The translations under genes were made by a program, and so were the position numbers. Positions 13,494 to 22,199 of a DNA stretch of 35,432 nt are shown in pieces; the stretch's first letter is position 1, and the number at the start of each line of letters is the position of its first letter. Origin of the DNA: CAYWVO01 sp964461835 (GTDB lineage: Bacteria; Zixibacteria; MSB-5A5; WJJR01; JAJRUJ01); assembly GCA_964461835.1 (NCBI GenBank), contig CAYWVO010000035.1, forward strand, positions 1 through 35,432, in the 5' to 3' direction. The notes beneath the pieces are model-generated. The model saw nothing but the letters and a program-made list of their open reading frames with translations, ran no database searches and was not told where the DNA came from.

Positions 13494-16286
13494 TTACGAC
13501 TTTTTCGCCGCGGGTTCTTTCTTTTTCTTTTTCGCGCTACTTTTTTTCTTTGGCTTCGGCGCCTCGCTGCCATTCCCGAAAGAATAGGTGAACTCCCCCT
13601 GATCATCGAGGCCCAGTTGCAGCGAATCCGGCAACGGCCCGCGAGTCATCTGCTCCAAAATCTCCGTGGAGATGCGCGGCAGCAGCGTTCCCTGCATAAT
13701 GTTGTCGATATTGCGTGCACCCGTTTCGACTTCCACACACCGTTGAGCAATCTGGTCGATTACCTTCCGGTCGTAGGTGAACGACATATCATGGCTCTCG
13801 CGGAGACGGTCGACCAGTTTGCCAATTTTCAATTCCACGATCTCTTTCATTGCCTCAGGGTTGAGCGGATAGAACGGCACAACCGTCATCCGTCCGACCA
13901 GCGCCGGTTTGAACCACTTATTCAACTCCGGCCGCATTTGCTTGACCAGGTCCTCGGGGGACAGTGGCTGCTCCATTTGTCCAGCCTGGGTGATTAAATC
14001 CGTACAGAGGTTGGAAGTCATAAAGAGCACCGTATTCTTAAAATCAATCTCCCGGCCCTCACCGTCCGCCAGGGAACCTTTGTCGAACACCTGGTAGAAC
14101 AGGTTCATCACTTCCGGGTCGGCTTTCTCGACTTCGTCGAGCAACACCACCGAATAGGGATGTTGCCGTACCGCTTCGGTCAACACCCCACCTTCGCCGT
14201 AGCCGACATACCCCGGCGGTGAACCGATTAAGCGCGATACCGTGTGCTTTTCCTGAAATTCCGACATATTAATCGTGGTCAAAAATCGCTCACCGCCGAA
14301 CAACAGGTCAGCCACGCCCAGCGCACATTCGGTCTTCCCGACGCCGGACGGCCCGACAAAGAGAAACACGCCAATCGGCTTGCTCGGGTCCTGCACCCCG
14401 GCTTTGGCGGCACGGATGCCGCGCGCGACCGATTCAATTGCGAAATTCTGCCCTTTAATGCGTTCTTTCAGCTTGGCATCGAAATCCAGAATCTGTTGGG
14501 CTTCATCGGACACCATCTTATTGACCGGAATGCCAGTCCAATCGGAGATCACTTTACCGATGATCTCATCGGTAACCTCCAGCGGAATCAGGGTGTCAGT
14601 TTTCTGGAGATCTTTTAACTCCTGGATGGCGGAGTCGAGATCTTTCTTCAGTTCCTCCGGGGATTTCGCGGGCTGTGCGGGTTCGGGTTTCTCCTCACCA
14701 GCGGGATGGTCCTCGTCGTTTGGATTATTTTCGGATTCCGTTACTTCTTCGGGTTCGTCGCCGTTCCCCACAATTTGCCGGCGAACCTCCAGCACTTTAT
14801 CGACCGCGTCCTTTTCGTGTTGCCATTTCTCCATCAGGCGATCAAGCTCGGTCTTCTTCTCCTTGATTGTTTCTTCCAGCTCGGTAAACCGCGCGGCGGG
14901 CATCTCTACTCCGGAATCACGATCATACGCGCACGCTTCCAGTTCGCGTTCAAGCGCCGCGACCTCGCGCTGGAGGTCCTCGACTTCGCCCGGTTTGGAG
15001 GAAAGTGCGATCTTCACCCGCGCCCCGCAGGTATCGATCAGGTCGACGGCTTTATCCGGCAGGAGCCGTCCGGCGATATACCGTTTCGACATATGGGCCG
15101 CGGCGATCAAAGCATTGTCCAGAATTGCCACGCCGTGTGCCTCTTCATATTTTTTGCGCAATCCGCGCAACATGACCACGGTGTCCTCGGCAGTCGGTTC
15201 GTCCAGTTTGACCAACTGGAACCGGCGGGCAAGGGCGGCATCTTTCTCGAAATATTTTTTATATTCGGTCCAGGTCGTCGCGGCAATCGTCCGCAGTTCC
15301 CCGCGCGCCAGTGCCGGTTTGAGCAGGTTGGCTGCGTCCCCGCCGCCGGCAGCGCCGCCGGAACCGATCAGCGCATGCGCCTCATCAATAAAGAGGATAA
15401 TCGGCTTTTCCGAAGCCTTTACTTCCCGGATTACACCTTTCAGACGATTTTCGAATTCGCCTTTCATGCCGGCGCCCGCCTGCAACAAACCCAAATCAAG
15501 TACCAGCAGGGTGACATCCTTAATAATATCCGGAACATCATTTTCGGCAATCCGCAGCGCCAGTCCTTCGACCACGGCCGTTTTCCCCACGCCGGGTTCG
15601 CCAACGACAATCGGGTTGTTTTTGCGCCGTCGCCCGAGAATATCAATCATCTGCCGAATTTCCCGGTCCCGGCCGAACACCGGATCAATTTCACCGGCAC
15701 GGGCGCGCGCAGTGAAATCGAGACAGAACCGACCCAGGGCAGTATCTTCCCCCATGGATGGCGCGCCCGGGGTGGCGTCGGGTTCGCCCTCCACCCCTGC
15801 GGAACGGACAACCTCATGCGACCCGGACGTCAGCTCATCGAAACCCGCTACCAAGGAATCGGCGGAGAGCTTATCGAACTCCTGAATGTGGGCATCGGTG
15901 ATAAACTGATAGGGATTTTTCAAAATGGTGATCAACAGCGCCCCGGAGCGAATCGCGCTTTCGCCCAGCTCCATTGAACTCACCAGCCACGCCTCCTGAA
16001 ACCAGGTGGTCAACAGGGGAGAGAACACCGGCTTGCTCGGATTCCCCGTTTTCATCTTGTCGATCGCGCGGTTGAGGGCGATAGAAAATCGCGTCTGATC
16101 CACCCCGCCGGCGCGAAAGATGACCGGAATATCGGCATGGGCATCATCAATGAGTTTCAAGAGCACATGCTCGACGGTAATTTCGTAGTTGGTCCGCGAG
16201 ACACACACCCCCGCCGCCGCTTGCAGGGCGTTTTGGCAATACGGGTTCAGTTTCTGCAATAACGTCTTTAAATCAATTTGAGCCAT
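13494..16286 (-). CDS. clpV: ClpV (TssH), T6SS sheath-disassembling AAA+ ATPase
   Basis: This 930-residue Clp/Hsp100 ATPase has an N-terminal domain (1-160), a first nucleotide-binding domain with Walker A GEPGVGKT (229-236) and Walker B IILFIDE (296-302), a coiled-coil middle region, and a second domain with GPSGVGKT (645-652) and VVLLDEVEKA. ClpV hexamers bind contracted TssB/TssC sheath in the cytoplasm and recycle it with ATP. Two features are unusual: an acidic, Pro-rich insert at about 510-545 after the coiled coil, and a tail of about 20 residues dominated by Lys. GAGGAG lies 8 bases before the ATG. It follows TssG by 33 bases. A ClpB housekeeping role is unlikely because the gene sits inside the T6SS operon. 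Confidence 0.95.
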   Translation of the reverse strand: MAQIDLKTLLQKLNPYCQNALQAAAGVCVSRTNYEITVEHVLLKLIDDAHADIPVIFRAGGVDQTRFSIALNRAIDKMKTGNPSKPVFSPLLTTWFQEAWLVSSMELGESAIRSGALLITILKNPYQFITDAHIQEFDKLSADSLVAGFDELTSGSHEVVRSAGVEGEPDATPGAPSMGEDTALGRFCLDFTARARAGEIDPVFGRDREIRQMIDILGRRRKNNPIVVGEPGVGKTAVVEGLALRIAENDVPDIIKDVTLLVLDLGLLQAGAGMKGEFENRLKGVIREVKASEKPIILFIDEAHALIGSGGAAGGGDAANLLKPALARGELRTIAATTWTEYKKYFEKDAALARRFQLVKLDEPTAEDTVVMLRGLRKKYEEAHGVAILDNALIAAAHMSKRYIAGRLLPDKAVDLIDTCGARVKIALSSKPGEVEDLQREVAALERELEACAYDRDSGVEMPAARFTELEETIKEKKTELDRLMEKWQHEKDAVDKVLEVRRQIVGNGDEPEEVTESENNPNDEDHPAGEEKPEPAQPAKSPEELKKDLDSAIQELKDLQKTDTLIPLEVTDEIIGKVISDWTGIPVNKMVSDEAQQILDFDAKLKERIKGQNFAIESVARGIRAAKAGVQDPSKPIGVFLFVGPSGVGKTECALGVADLLFGGERFLTTINMSEFQEKHTVSRLIGSPPGYVGYGEGGVLTEAVRQHPYSVVLLDEVEKADPEVMNLFYQVFDKGSLADGEGREIDFKNTVLFMTSNLCTDLITQAGQMEQPLSPEDLVKQMRPELNKWFKPALVGRMTVVPFYPLNPEAMKEIVELKIGKLVDRLRESHDMSFTYDRKVIDQIAQRCVEVETGARNIDNIMQGTLLPRISTEILEQMTRGPLPDSLQLGLDDQGEFTYSFGNGSEAPKPKKKSSAKKKKKEPAAKKS

Positions 16287-16319
16287 AATCGATACTCCTC
16301 AAAATCATCGGACGATGGG

Positions 16320-17327
16320 TCAGGCAAACACTACCGCCAGATCTTCGCGCGGCGGTTTAGTAAAAAACCCGGTAGTCCAGCCCAGTTGCGCCTCGCCGGT
16401 CAACTGCATGCTGAGTGCGGGCGCATCCTCCGCGCGCAACAACAATTCAATATCAAAATTCAACATATCCGTGTTAAACAGCGCGATAATTTTTTTCAGT
16501 TCCGGATACCATTCGCCGCCCGGCAGAAACTTGCGATAGGTCGCAATATCCAGCGGTCCCAGCGACACCCGGAATTTGGAGAGACGATCGTACACGCGCT
16601 CACCCATTAGAAACGTCTGGCCAAATTTGCCGCCACGGTTTCCAAGGCGCACTTGCTGTGTACGGGGAATCGGGAGCCAGCGGCCCATCGCCTGTTTCAC
16701 CGCCACGCCAACGCCGCCGAAGTACTCATCGATCATCCCCCGCAGCGACATCGCGCTGTGTGGTTTCTGCGTAATAACGCCTGCCGATTGCAACACCCGC
16801 ACCGCCGGGAAACCGGTCTCTTTCACCAGCGACGCTTCACCCAGGCCGATCAACGAAAACATCGCCCGGGAAAAATTATCTTTGCCGCCGGCGGCGTAGA
16901 GGAAATGATAGCGAAACCGCTCCCAGGCGCGGTAATACAAGGACAGCAGGCGGTGATGAAAGATATCGAGAAACGCCGCCAGGGTGCCTTCTTCGTCGGT
17001 GTCGTGTAACACATCCTCGGCGTAAAACGCCGGCAGCGGACTGGTGGAACCGTGCAATCCCAGGAAATTTGCCACTAGCTGAAAGGGCGGCCCGGCCCCG
17101 TCGGTATTGCGTTCGACCGTGTCGATATCCGTGGTCGGGAAGGCCATACTGGTGTTGACCTTGAGCCGGATCGGTTCGTCGGTGGGCGGTCCCGCGTGCC
17201 CTAAGCGGGCACGATCAGAATGCATCTGCTGCAACAACCGCACCGCCTGGAAAAACGAAAACCGGCCCGGTGCGGCCAGCAGGCGATCCATCAAAGTATG
17301 GGTTGCATGCCCAGCAGTGGTGGCCAT
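16320..17327 (-). CDS. tssG: TssG, T6SS baseplate protein
   Basis: This 335-residue protein (ImpH/VasB family, DUF1305) has the typical N-terminal element FSFFQAVRLLQQMH, a central segment with FLGLHGSTSPLPAFYAEDVL, and a C-terminal half with YRKFLPGGEWYPELKKIIALF. TssG pairs with two TssF copies in the baseplate wedge and contacts TssK and TssE. The ATG at 17327 has GGGGAAG at a good distance but overlaps the end of TssF by 37 bases. An internal ATG (residue 13) overlaps the TssF stop as TGATG, so either start implies translational coupling. Length is normal for the family. Confidence 0.92.
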   Translation of the reverse strand: MATTAGHATHTLMDRLLAAPGRFSFFQAVRLLQQMHSDRARLGHAGPPTDEPIRLKVNTSMAFPTTDIDTVERNTDGAGPPFQLVANFLGLHGSTSPLPAFYAEDVLHDTDEEGTLAAFLDIFHHRLLSLYYRAWERFRYHFLYAAGGKDNFSRAMFSLIGLGEASLVKETGFPAVRVLQSAGVITQKPHSAMSLRGMIDEYFGGVGVAVKQAMGRWLPIPRTQQVRLGNRGGKFGQTFLMGERVYDRLSKFRVSLGPLDIATYRKFLPGGEWYPELKKIIALFNTDMLNFDIELLLRAEDAPALSMQLTGEAQLGWTTGFFTKPPREDLAVVFA

Positions 17328-19054
17328 GATAGTTCTTCCCCGGTCCGGATTCCCTTCACCGTCAGACGGGTATAGGAGTTGATGGTAACATACAGATTAA
17401 AAAATACATTCAATATCGACGCAAACAGGTACAGATCGCCGTCCCCGGCGAAACTGTCCTCATCCAGTTCCAGATCAATGGCCAATCCCCGCATCATCGA
17501 ACCGCGAATCAGATGGGAATCGGGAGTCGCGGTGACTTTCCGCAGACCAGCCAGCCGCAATTGATGGGCGCGCTCGGCCTGCCGGTCGTGCAACGCGCGA
17601 AAATTATACAACTCCAGAATTCCCCGCAAATTCTCCACCGAGACTAACGACAGGTAATTCAACGATAAGTGCGAAATCAGCCGCCAAAACACCCCACCCA
17701 TCAACGGCGGCGGCACACTGGGCAGAACCGGTGAGATATTTTTGAAATCAGCAAACGACGGCGAATCGCTGGTGGAGACACGAATTTCTCCGACGTGCAA
17801 CTGCTCCGGCAAATCACGATTGGTAGCGGTAATGTCAATCGCAATGGTCTGGATCGCCGGCGAGGTGAGTTTCTGCTCACCGGTCACAAAGGAAATATAC
17901 GTATCGGTGCCGCGTCCGACGGTTGCCGGCCGCACCTCTATTTGATAATAATCATTTCCCTGGGTGCGGTCGGAGAGTTCGTGCCGGAACGAATAGAACG
18001 GCTCAAACTCCCGCCGATCAGCGCTACCCTGCTCCCAGCCGACCACCGAATCAATGGAGAAAATTTCGTAATGTGACCGTTCCTTCCCTTGAGGCCGTAA
18101 CAAATATTCAGTCTTATTATGTTCGATTTTCAATGGCACAGTCTCGGTAGCGAATAAGTTCACCGCCGGCGTGCAGTATAATTGGATATGGTCTTTCTTC
18201 AGGCGCAAGGTGTCTTTGGGTGCATGGGCAAATTCAAAGACGATCTCGAATGTTTCGCCAATTTCCAGGCGGCCGAGGGAATCGAGGTTGCCAATATCAA
18301 CAAAGAGAAACTTCTCCGGTAAGGAAAAATATTCCTGCAACAGCCGGTATCCGGTGAAACTGCTGCCGGGGTAGGGAAGCAGCGCCTCGCGGTCATCAAA
18401 TCCCACCGGGGTGACAATATCCGCCGGATGGGTCTGCTCACGCCCCACCTTGTCGGGGTGGACCGCTCGAAATACCACCGAGCGCACCTCCCGGCAGAGC
18501 AGGCGGTATAATGCATAGCTGATATGCGGCTCACCGGCTAAATATAACCGCAGCGAGGAGAGTTCCAGTTGACTGAGATCCGCGCCCCCGGTCACCGCAA
18601 ACTGTAACTTCAACTGTGCGGGCTTGGAAAGGGGTACCTCTAGTTCCACCCCTCGCAGCTCGAAGGGGTAGAGGACCGTGTCGTAACACGTGCGAAAACT
18701 GCACCGGGTATCTTCCACCGGCACGGAATCAATCATGGTGCCGCGCGGAACGACCTTGGTGTCGGACAGGGCATGCGCTTTGCCGTCAAACTGCATAATG
18801 GTCATTGCCGGCAGCGGCCGCAAGTAGTGCGGCCAGAGCAGCCCGATCATCGTGTTGGTCAGCTCGGAAAGTTCACTGTCCAACCGCTGACGAATCCGCG
18901 CAGTGAGAAAGGCAAACCCTTCCAACAGGCGTTCCACGTCCGGGTCGGTCCCGGCCTCGGCTAACATATGGGCAACCTGTGGATACGCCCGTGCAAACTC
19001 CGCGCCCTCTTCGCGCAGAAAAGTCAATTCATCCTGATAGTATTTGTTATACAT
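17291..19054 (-). CDS. tssF: TssF, T6SS baseplate protein
   Basis: This 587-residue protein (ImpG/VasA family, DUF879) begins with the characteristic YYQDELTFLREEGAEFARAY and continues with DPDVERLLEGFAFLTARIRQ and GLLWPHYLRPLPAMTIMQFD, all hallmarks of the family. The C-terminal part includes FFNLYVTINSYTRLTV. TssF is the main baseplate wedge component and assembles with TssG, TssE and TssK around the VgrG hub in the cytoplasm. It starts 10 bases after TssE and overlaps TssG. The ribosome binding site is weak, which fits coupling to the upstream gene. Length is normal. Confidence 0.94.
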   Translation of the reverse strand: MYNKYYQDELTFLREEGAEFARAYPQVAHMLAEAGTDPDVERLLEGFAFLTARIRQRLDSELSELTNTMIGLLWPHYLRPLPAMTIMQFDGKAHALSDTKVVPRGTMIDSVPVEDTRCSFRTCYDTVLYPFELRGVELEVPLSKPAQLKLQFAVTGGADLSQLELSSLRLYLAGEPHISYALYRLLCREVRSVVFRAVHPDKVGREQTHPADIVTPVGFDDREALLPYPGSSFTGYRLLQEYFSLPEKFLFVDIGNLDSLGRLEIGETFEIVFEFAHAPKDTLRLKKDHIQLYCTPAVNLFATETVPLKIEHNKTEYLLRPQGKERSHYEIFSIDSVVGWEQGSADRREFEPFYSFRHELSDRTQGNDYYQIEVRPATVGRGTDTYISFVTGEQKLTSPAIQTIAIDITATNRDLPEQLHVGEIRVSTSDSPSFADFKNISPVLPSVPPPLMGGVFWRLISHLSLNYLSLVSVENLRGILELYNFRALHDRQAERAHQLRLAGLRKVTATPDSHLIRGSMMRGLAIDLELDEDSFAGDGDLYLFASILNVFFNLYVTINSYTRLTVKGIRTGEELSWPPLLGMQPIL

Positions 19055-19064
19055 ACACGTTTAG

Positions 19065-19484
19065 TTACTCATCGATCTGGAAACCCGAAATGGACCCGGA
19101 CTTTGTCGAAAAAGAAATCGGGACCGGCCGATCATCGGTAATGAGTTTGGCGGAGATTTCTAATCGTACCTCCAGGGGATCATCGGGGTTTTCCACATAT
19201 TGCACGCGCACCGAGCGCAGCCGCGGTTCATACTGTTCAATGGCGTTTTGGATTGCACGCCGCATCGAGCCGATCGTGTCGGGAAAATCGAACAAGAATT
19301 CATTGAGGTCGGGAATACCGTAATCCGGCTGGATCAACGCACACCCGTGGCGGGAGTTCATCATCTTTCCCAGATGATCCACCACGGAGCGGGTCAGGCG
19401 CGAGATATCCACATTCCGGTGCGCACTCCCCGGGGGATCCGGGGCGACCAAGCGCTCGAACAATCGGCGTTCATTGACCACCAT
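19065..19484 (-). CDS. tssE: TssE, gp25-like T6SS baseplate protein
   Basis: The product is 139 residues from the ATG at 19484, which is preceded by GGAGAGG at close spacing. A TTG further upstream at 19514 would add 10 residues but lacks a ribosome binding site. The protein has the gp25/lysozyme-like baseplate fold, with LFERLVAP, NSRHGCALIQPDYGIPDLNEF and the conserved YEPRLRSVRV motif. TssE joins the sheath to the baseplate and primes TssB/C polymerisation. It follows Hcp by about 90 bases and precedes TssF by 10. Confidence 0.92.
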   Translation of the reverse strand: MVVNERRLFERLVAPDPPGSAHRNVDISRLTRSVVDHLGKMMNSRHGCALIQPDYGIPDLNEFLFDFPDTIGSMRRAIQNAIEQYEPRLRSVRVQYVENPDDPLEVRLEISAKLITDDRPVPISFSTKSGSISGFQIDE

Positions 19485-19574
19485 ACCTCTCCGGGTATCA
19501 GGAAACAAGGGCAACCCCGGCCTGGTGTACGCCGGGATTGCCTGATTTGTGCCGCGTTCGTCCCGACAGGACCT

Positions 19575-20060
19575 TTAGGCCCGCGGAACCAGCCAGCTGT
19601 CTTCCGTCTCGATACCGTCGACCACCCAAGTCCAGATGATCTTGGTATAGGTAAACGAGAGGTCGACCATGTGCGAAAAACTTTCCTTGACCGGGTCGAG
19701 ACAGTTGGGGATCCACGACCGCATAGCCACCGTAATCGCATCTTCGAGTTTGATCGTGAAGTAATGCTCTTCCACTCCGGTCGGATCGATGCGGTAAAAC
19801 TTCAGCTCAACGGTCAGCCGCTCACCGGAGGTCAAGGCCTGGGCGAGGGCGGGGGTGGATTTCTCCATCGTTGCCGTCAAGGTCAATGGGTTGTGTACCC
19901 GTTTCCCCACCGGCAGCCCACTTTGCGGGTCCCGGGGAATTTTAATTTCGTGTTCTAAAGCCTGGCAGAGAACAGTTCCTTCACGTCCCTGCTGCTCACA
20001 GGACCCCTCGATGGTCCCCTGATTTTGCCCCTCAACCGTCATGTGAAACGGCATTGGCAT
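19575..20060 (-). CDS. hcp: Hcp (TssD), T6SS tube protein
   Basis: This 161-residue Hcp-family protein starts MPMPFHMTVEGQNQGTIEGS, with GTVLCQALEHEIKIPRDPQSG and KRVHNPLTLTATMEKSTPAL as the extended loop and following strands, and ends with the hairpin KIIWTWVVDGIETEDSWLVP. Hcp hexamers stack into the inner tube that is pushed into target cells, and they also carry small effectors. AAGGAG lies upstream of the ATG. The gene follows TssC by 60 bases and is followed by a gap of about 90 bases before TssE, a usual place for partial termination that raises Hcp yield; I did not find a convincing hairpin there. No toxin extension is present. Confidence 0.95.
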   Translation of the reverse strand: MPMPFHMTVEGQNQGTIEGSCEQQGREGTVLCQALEHEIKIPRDPQSGLPVGKRVHNPLTLTATMEKSTPALAQALTSGERLTVELKFYRIDPTGVEEHYFTIKLEDAITVAMRSWIPNCLDPVKESFSHMVDLSFTYTKIIWTWVVDGIETEDSWLVPRA

Positions 20061-20120
20061 AGCGCAAACTCCTTTCGCCTGCTACAACCTTGTGTAAATG
20101 TGAACGGCTTCTTACCCCGC

Positions 20121-21593
20121 TTAATCCTGGTCCAACTTGCCGACCAGTGAGAGCGTGAAATCCGCACCCATATACCGCATGTGCGGAACCACTTTCATGT
20201 CAACCTTGTACCAGCCCGGATTGCCCGGCACGTCCTCCACCGCGATCTGCGCTTTCCGCAGCGGCTTCCGCGCTCGGACTGCCGGTTTTGGATTCGGCAT
20301 ATCGGAGATATACTGCTTGATCCAGTCGTTGAGGTCCCGTTCGATATCCGCCCGGGCCTTGGCGCTGCCAATATTCTCCCGCTGTAACACCTTAATGTAG
20401 TGCGCCAGCCGGCTGACTACGAACATGTAGGGCAATTGGGTGCCGAGCTTGTAATTGGTCTCGGCCTCCCGGCCCTCCGGCGTATCGCCAAAGTACTTCG
20501 GTTTCTGGATTGAATTCGCCGAGAAGAAACAGGCGTTATCGGAATCCTTGCGCATGGTCAATCCGATAAATCCTTCTTCGGCTAATTCAAATTCGCGACG
20601 CTCGGATAACAGAATTTCGGTTGGAATCTTCGCCTGGACTTCCCCACCCATTTCAAAGGTGTGAATTGGCAGGTTTTCCACCGCCCCGCCACCGCGCGGG
20701 CCGATAATATTCGGACACCAGCGGTACTTGGCGAAACTGTTGGTCAGCCGCGTGGCGAACGCATAGGCCGCGTTGCCCCAGCAATAGTCGTGGTGACTCT
20801 CGGAGACGTCCTCGTTGTAATTGAATGCCTTGACCGGGTTGTCTTCCGGATCATACGGCACCCGCAGCAAGAACCGCGGTAAGGTCAAGCCCAGATACCG
20901 GGAATCTTCTGACTCGCGCAGACCACGCCACTTGGTGTAGGCGGGGCCTTCGAAGATCGCCTTCAGGTCCTTCAGATTCGGCATCGACAGGAAATCTTCC
21001 TTTCCGAAGAACTTGGGGCTGGCCGCTGCAATGAACGGCGCATGGGACATTGACGCCACGGACGACACGTATTGCAACAGCGTGACATCCTGGTTCCCCG
21101 GGCCAAACTCGTAGTTGGCGATCATCGCGCCGACCGGCTCACCACCAAACACCCCGTAGTTGTCGGTGTACACCGTCTTGTACAACCCGGATTTCGGGAT
21201 TTCGGGAGAATCCAGAAAATCGTTGAGCAAATCTTCCTTGGAGACATTCAATAGCTCTATCTGATTATTCTCCCGGAAATCGGTGCGGTCCACGACTAAT
21301 TTCAGTCCCCGCCATGCTGACTCGAGCTTTTGGAATGAATCGTTGTGCAAAATCTCGTCAAGTTGCCGAGACATCCGGGCATCGATCTCCGCGATCATCT
21401 GATCGACAATCTGTGCCTGGATCCGCTCACCCTTTCGCTCGGGACGGCCCATCTCCTGGACAAACGCGTCCATGGCGGTTGCCACGATATCTTTTTCCTG
21501 CTCGGCCAGAATGGTATTCTCAACAATGGAGGACAACAGATCACCCTCGGTGGCTTCTGCCGCCTGTTGTTGTTGTTTTTCTTCTTCAGCCAT
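20121..21593 (-). CDS. tssC: TssC, large T6SS sheath subunit
   Basis: This 490-residue protein of the VipB/IglB family begins with a Gln/Glu-rich stretch and continues with the family core: LQYVSSVASMSHAPFIAAAS, KWRGLRESEDSRYLGLTLPR, NAAYAFATRLTNSFAKYRWC and RLAHYIKVLQRENIGS. It ends with VVPHMRYMGADFTLSLVGKL. TssC pairs with TssB to form the contractile sheath in the cytoplasm. AAGGAG lies a short distance before the ATG. It follows TssB by 35 bases, the usual tssBC order. Confidence 0.96.
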   Translation of the reverse strand: MAEEEKQQQQAAEATEGDLLSSIVENTILAEQEKDIVATAMDAFVQEMGRPERKGERIQAQIVDQMIAEIDARMSRQLDEILHNDSFQKLESAWRGLKLVVDRTDFRENNQIELLNVSKEDLLNDFLDSPEIPKSGLYKTVYTDNYGVFGGEPVGAMIANYEFGPGNQDVTLLQYVSSVASMSHAPFIAAASPKFFGKEDFLSMPNLKDLKAIFEGPAYTKWRGLRESEDSRYLGLTLPRFLLRVPYDPEDNPVKAFNYNEDVSESHHDYCWGNAAYAFATRLTNSFAKYRWCPNIIGPRGGGAVENLPIHTFEMGGEVQAKIPTEILLSERREFELAEEGFIGLTMRKDSDNACFFSANSIQKPKYFGDTPEGREAETNYKLGTQLPYMFVVSRLAHYIKVLQRENIGSAKARADIERDLNDWIKQYISDMPNPKPAVRARKPLRKAQIAVEDVPGNPGWYKVDMKVVPHMRYMGADFTLSLVGKLDQD

Positions 21594-21628
21594 GATTGAA
21601 CTCCTTTGCCCGACATCTCAGGCCGAGA

Positions 21629-22123
21629 CTATTCTTCCTCCTTCGAGCCCGCTTGCAGTTCTTTAACCAGTTTTTCGCGCGCGGCGTCGTCCTGCAGGAT
21701 TGCCGTCAGTTTTTTGCGAAATTCCGGCACATTTCCTAACGGGCTTTTCAGCGCCAGGAGCGCTTCGCGAAGGTCGAGCAGTTTCTTGAGTTCCGGTACC
21801 TGCTGGACTACGGATTCCGGTTCGAAATCCCGCATCCCCTTAAACTGCAGGTTAACCGCCATTTCCTCCCCTTCCTCGCCGGAAAGGGTGTTCTTGACCG
21901 TCATCTGCGCCTGCAGGTCCAGTCCCTTCATCACGTCGTTGAAATTATCCTTGTCGATCCTGATTGGCTTGCGCTCTTCCAGCGGCGTGTCGTCCGGTCG
22001 TTGCGTGTAATCACCCAGCATGACCAGCTTCATCGGTAGTTCTTTTTCCTCGTCCACTCCCGTCGCGGGCTTATAAACAATATTTACCCGCTCCTTGGGA
22101 GCTACGGAGCCTTCTACACCCAT
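21629..22123 (-). CDS. tssB: TssB, small T6SS sheath subunit
   Basis: The 164-residue protein matches VipA/IglA: KERVNIVYKPATG near the start, ELPMKLVMLGDYTQRPDDTPLEERK, then DNFNDVMKGLDLQAQMTV and a C-terminal helical region (LKKLLDLREALLALKSPLG) that in VipA contacts ClpV and TssC. It forms the sheath with TssC. AAGGAG lies 8 bases before the ATG. It begins 76 bases after the TssA stop, and nothing else is seen in that gap. The charged C-terminal tail ends SKEEE. Confidence 0.95.
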   Translation of the reverse strand: MGVEGSVAPKERVNIVYKPATGVDEEKELPMKLVMLGDYTQRPDDTPLEERKPIRIDKDNFNDVMKGLDLQAQMTVKNTLSGEEGEEMAVNLQFKGMRDFEPESVVQQVPELKKLLDLREALLALKSPLGNVPEFRKKLTAILQDDAAREKLVKELQAGSKEEE

Positions 22124-22199
22124 ACCGTACTCCTTTTCCTGATCATTTTTATCTTCTTTTCAATCTACGCACCATACTAAAAAATCTTAGCTTGGCCAA

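Noticed and set aside
14275..15885. A 536-codon open frame on the plus strand opposite ClpV
   Set aside because: It is antisense to clear ClpV coding sequence, is dominated by Ser/Arg/Ala low-complexity runs, has no recognisable domain and no ribosome binding site; it results from codon bias of the minus-strand gene.
19485..19514. Upstream TTG start for TssE
   Set aside because: The internal ATG at 19484 has GGAGAGG close by, while the TTG has no ribosome binding site and adds residues not typical of the family.
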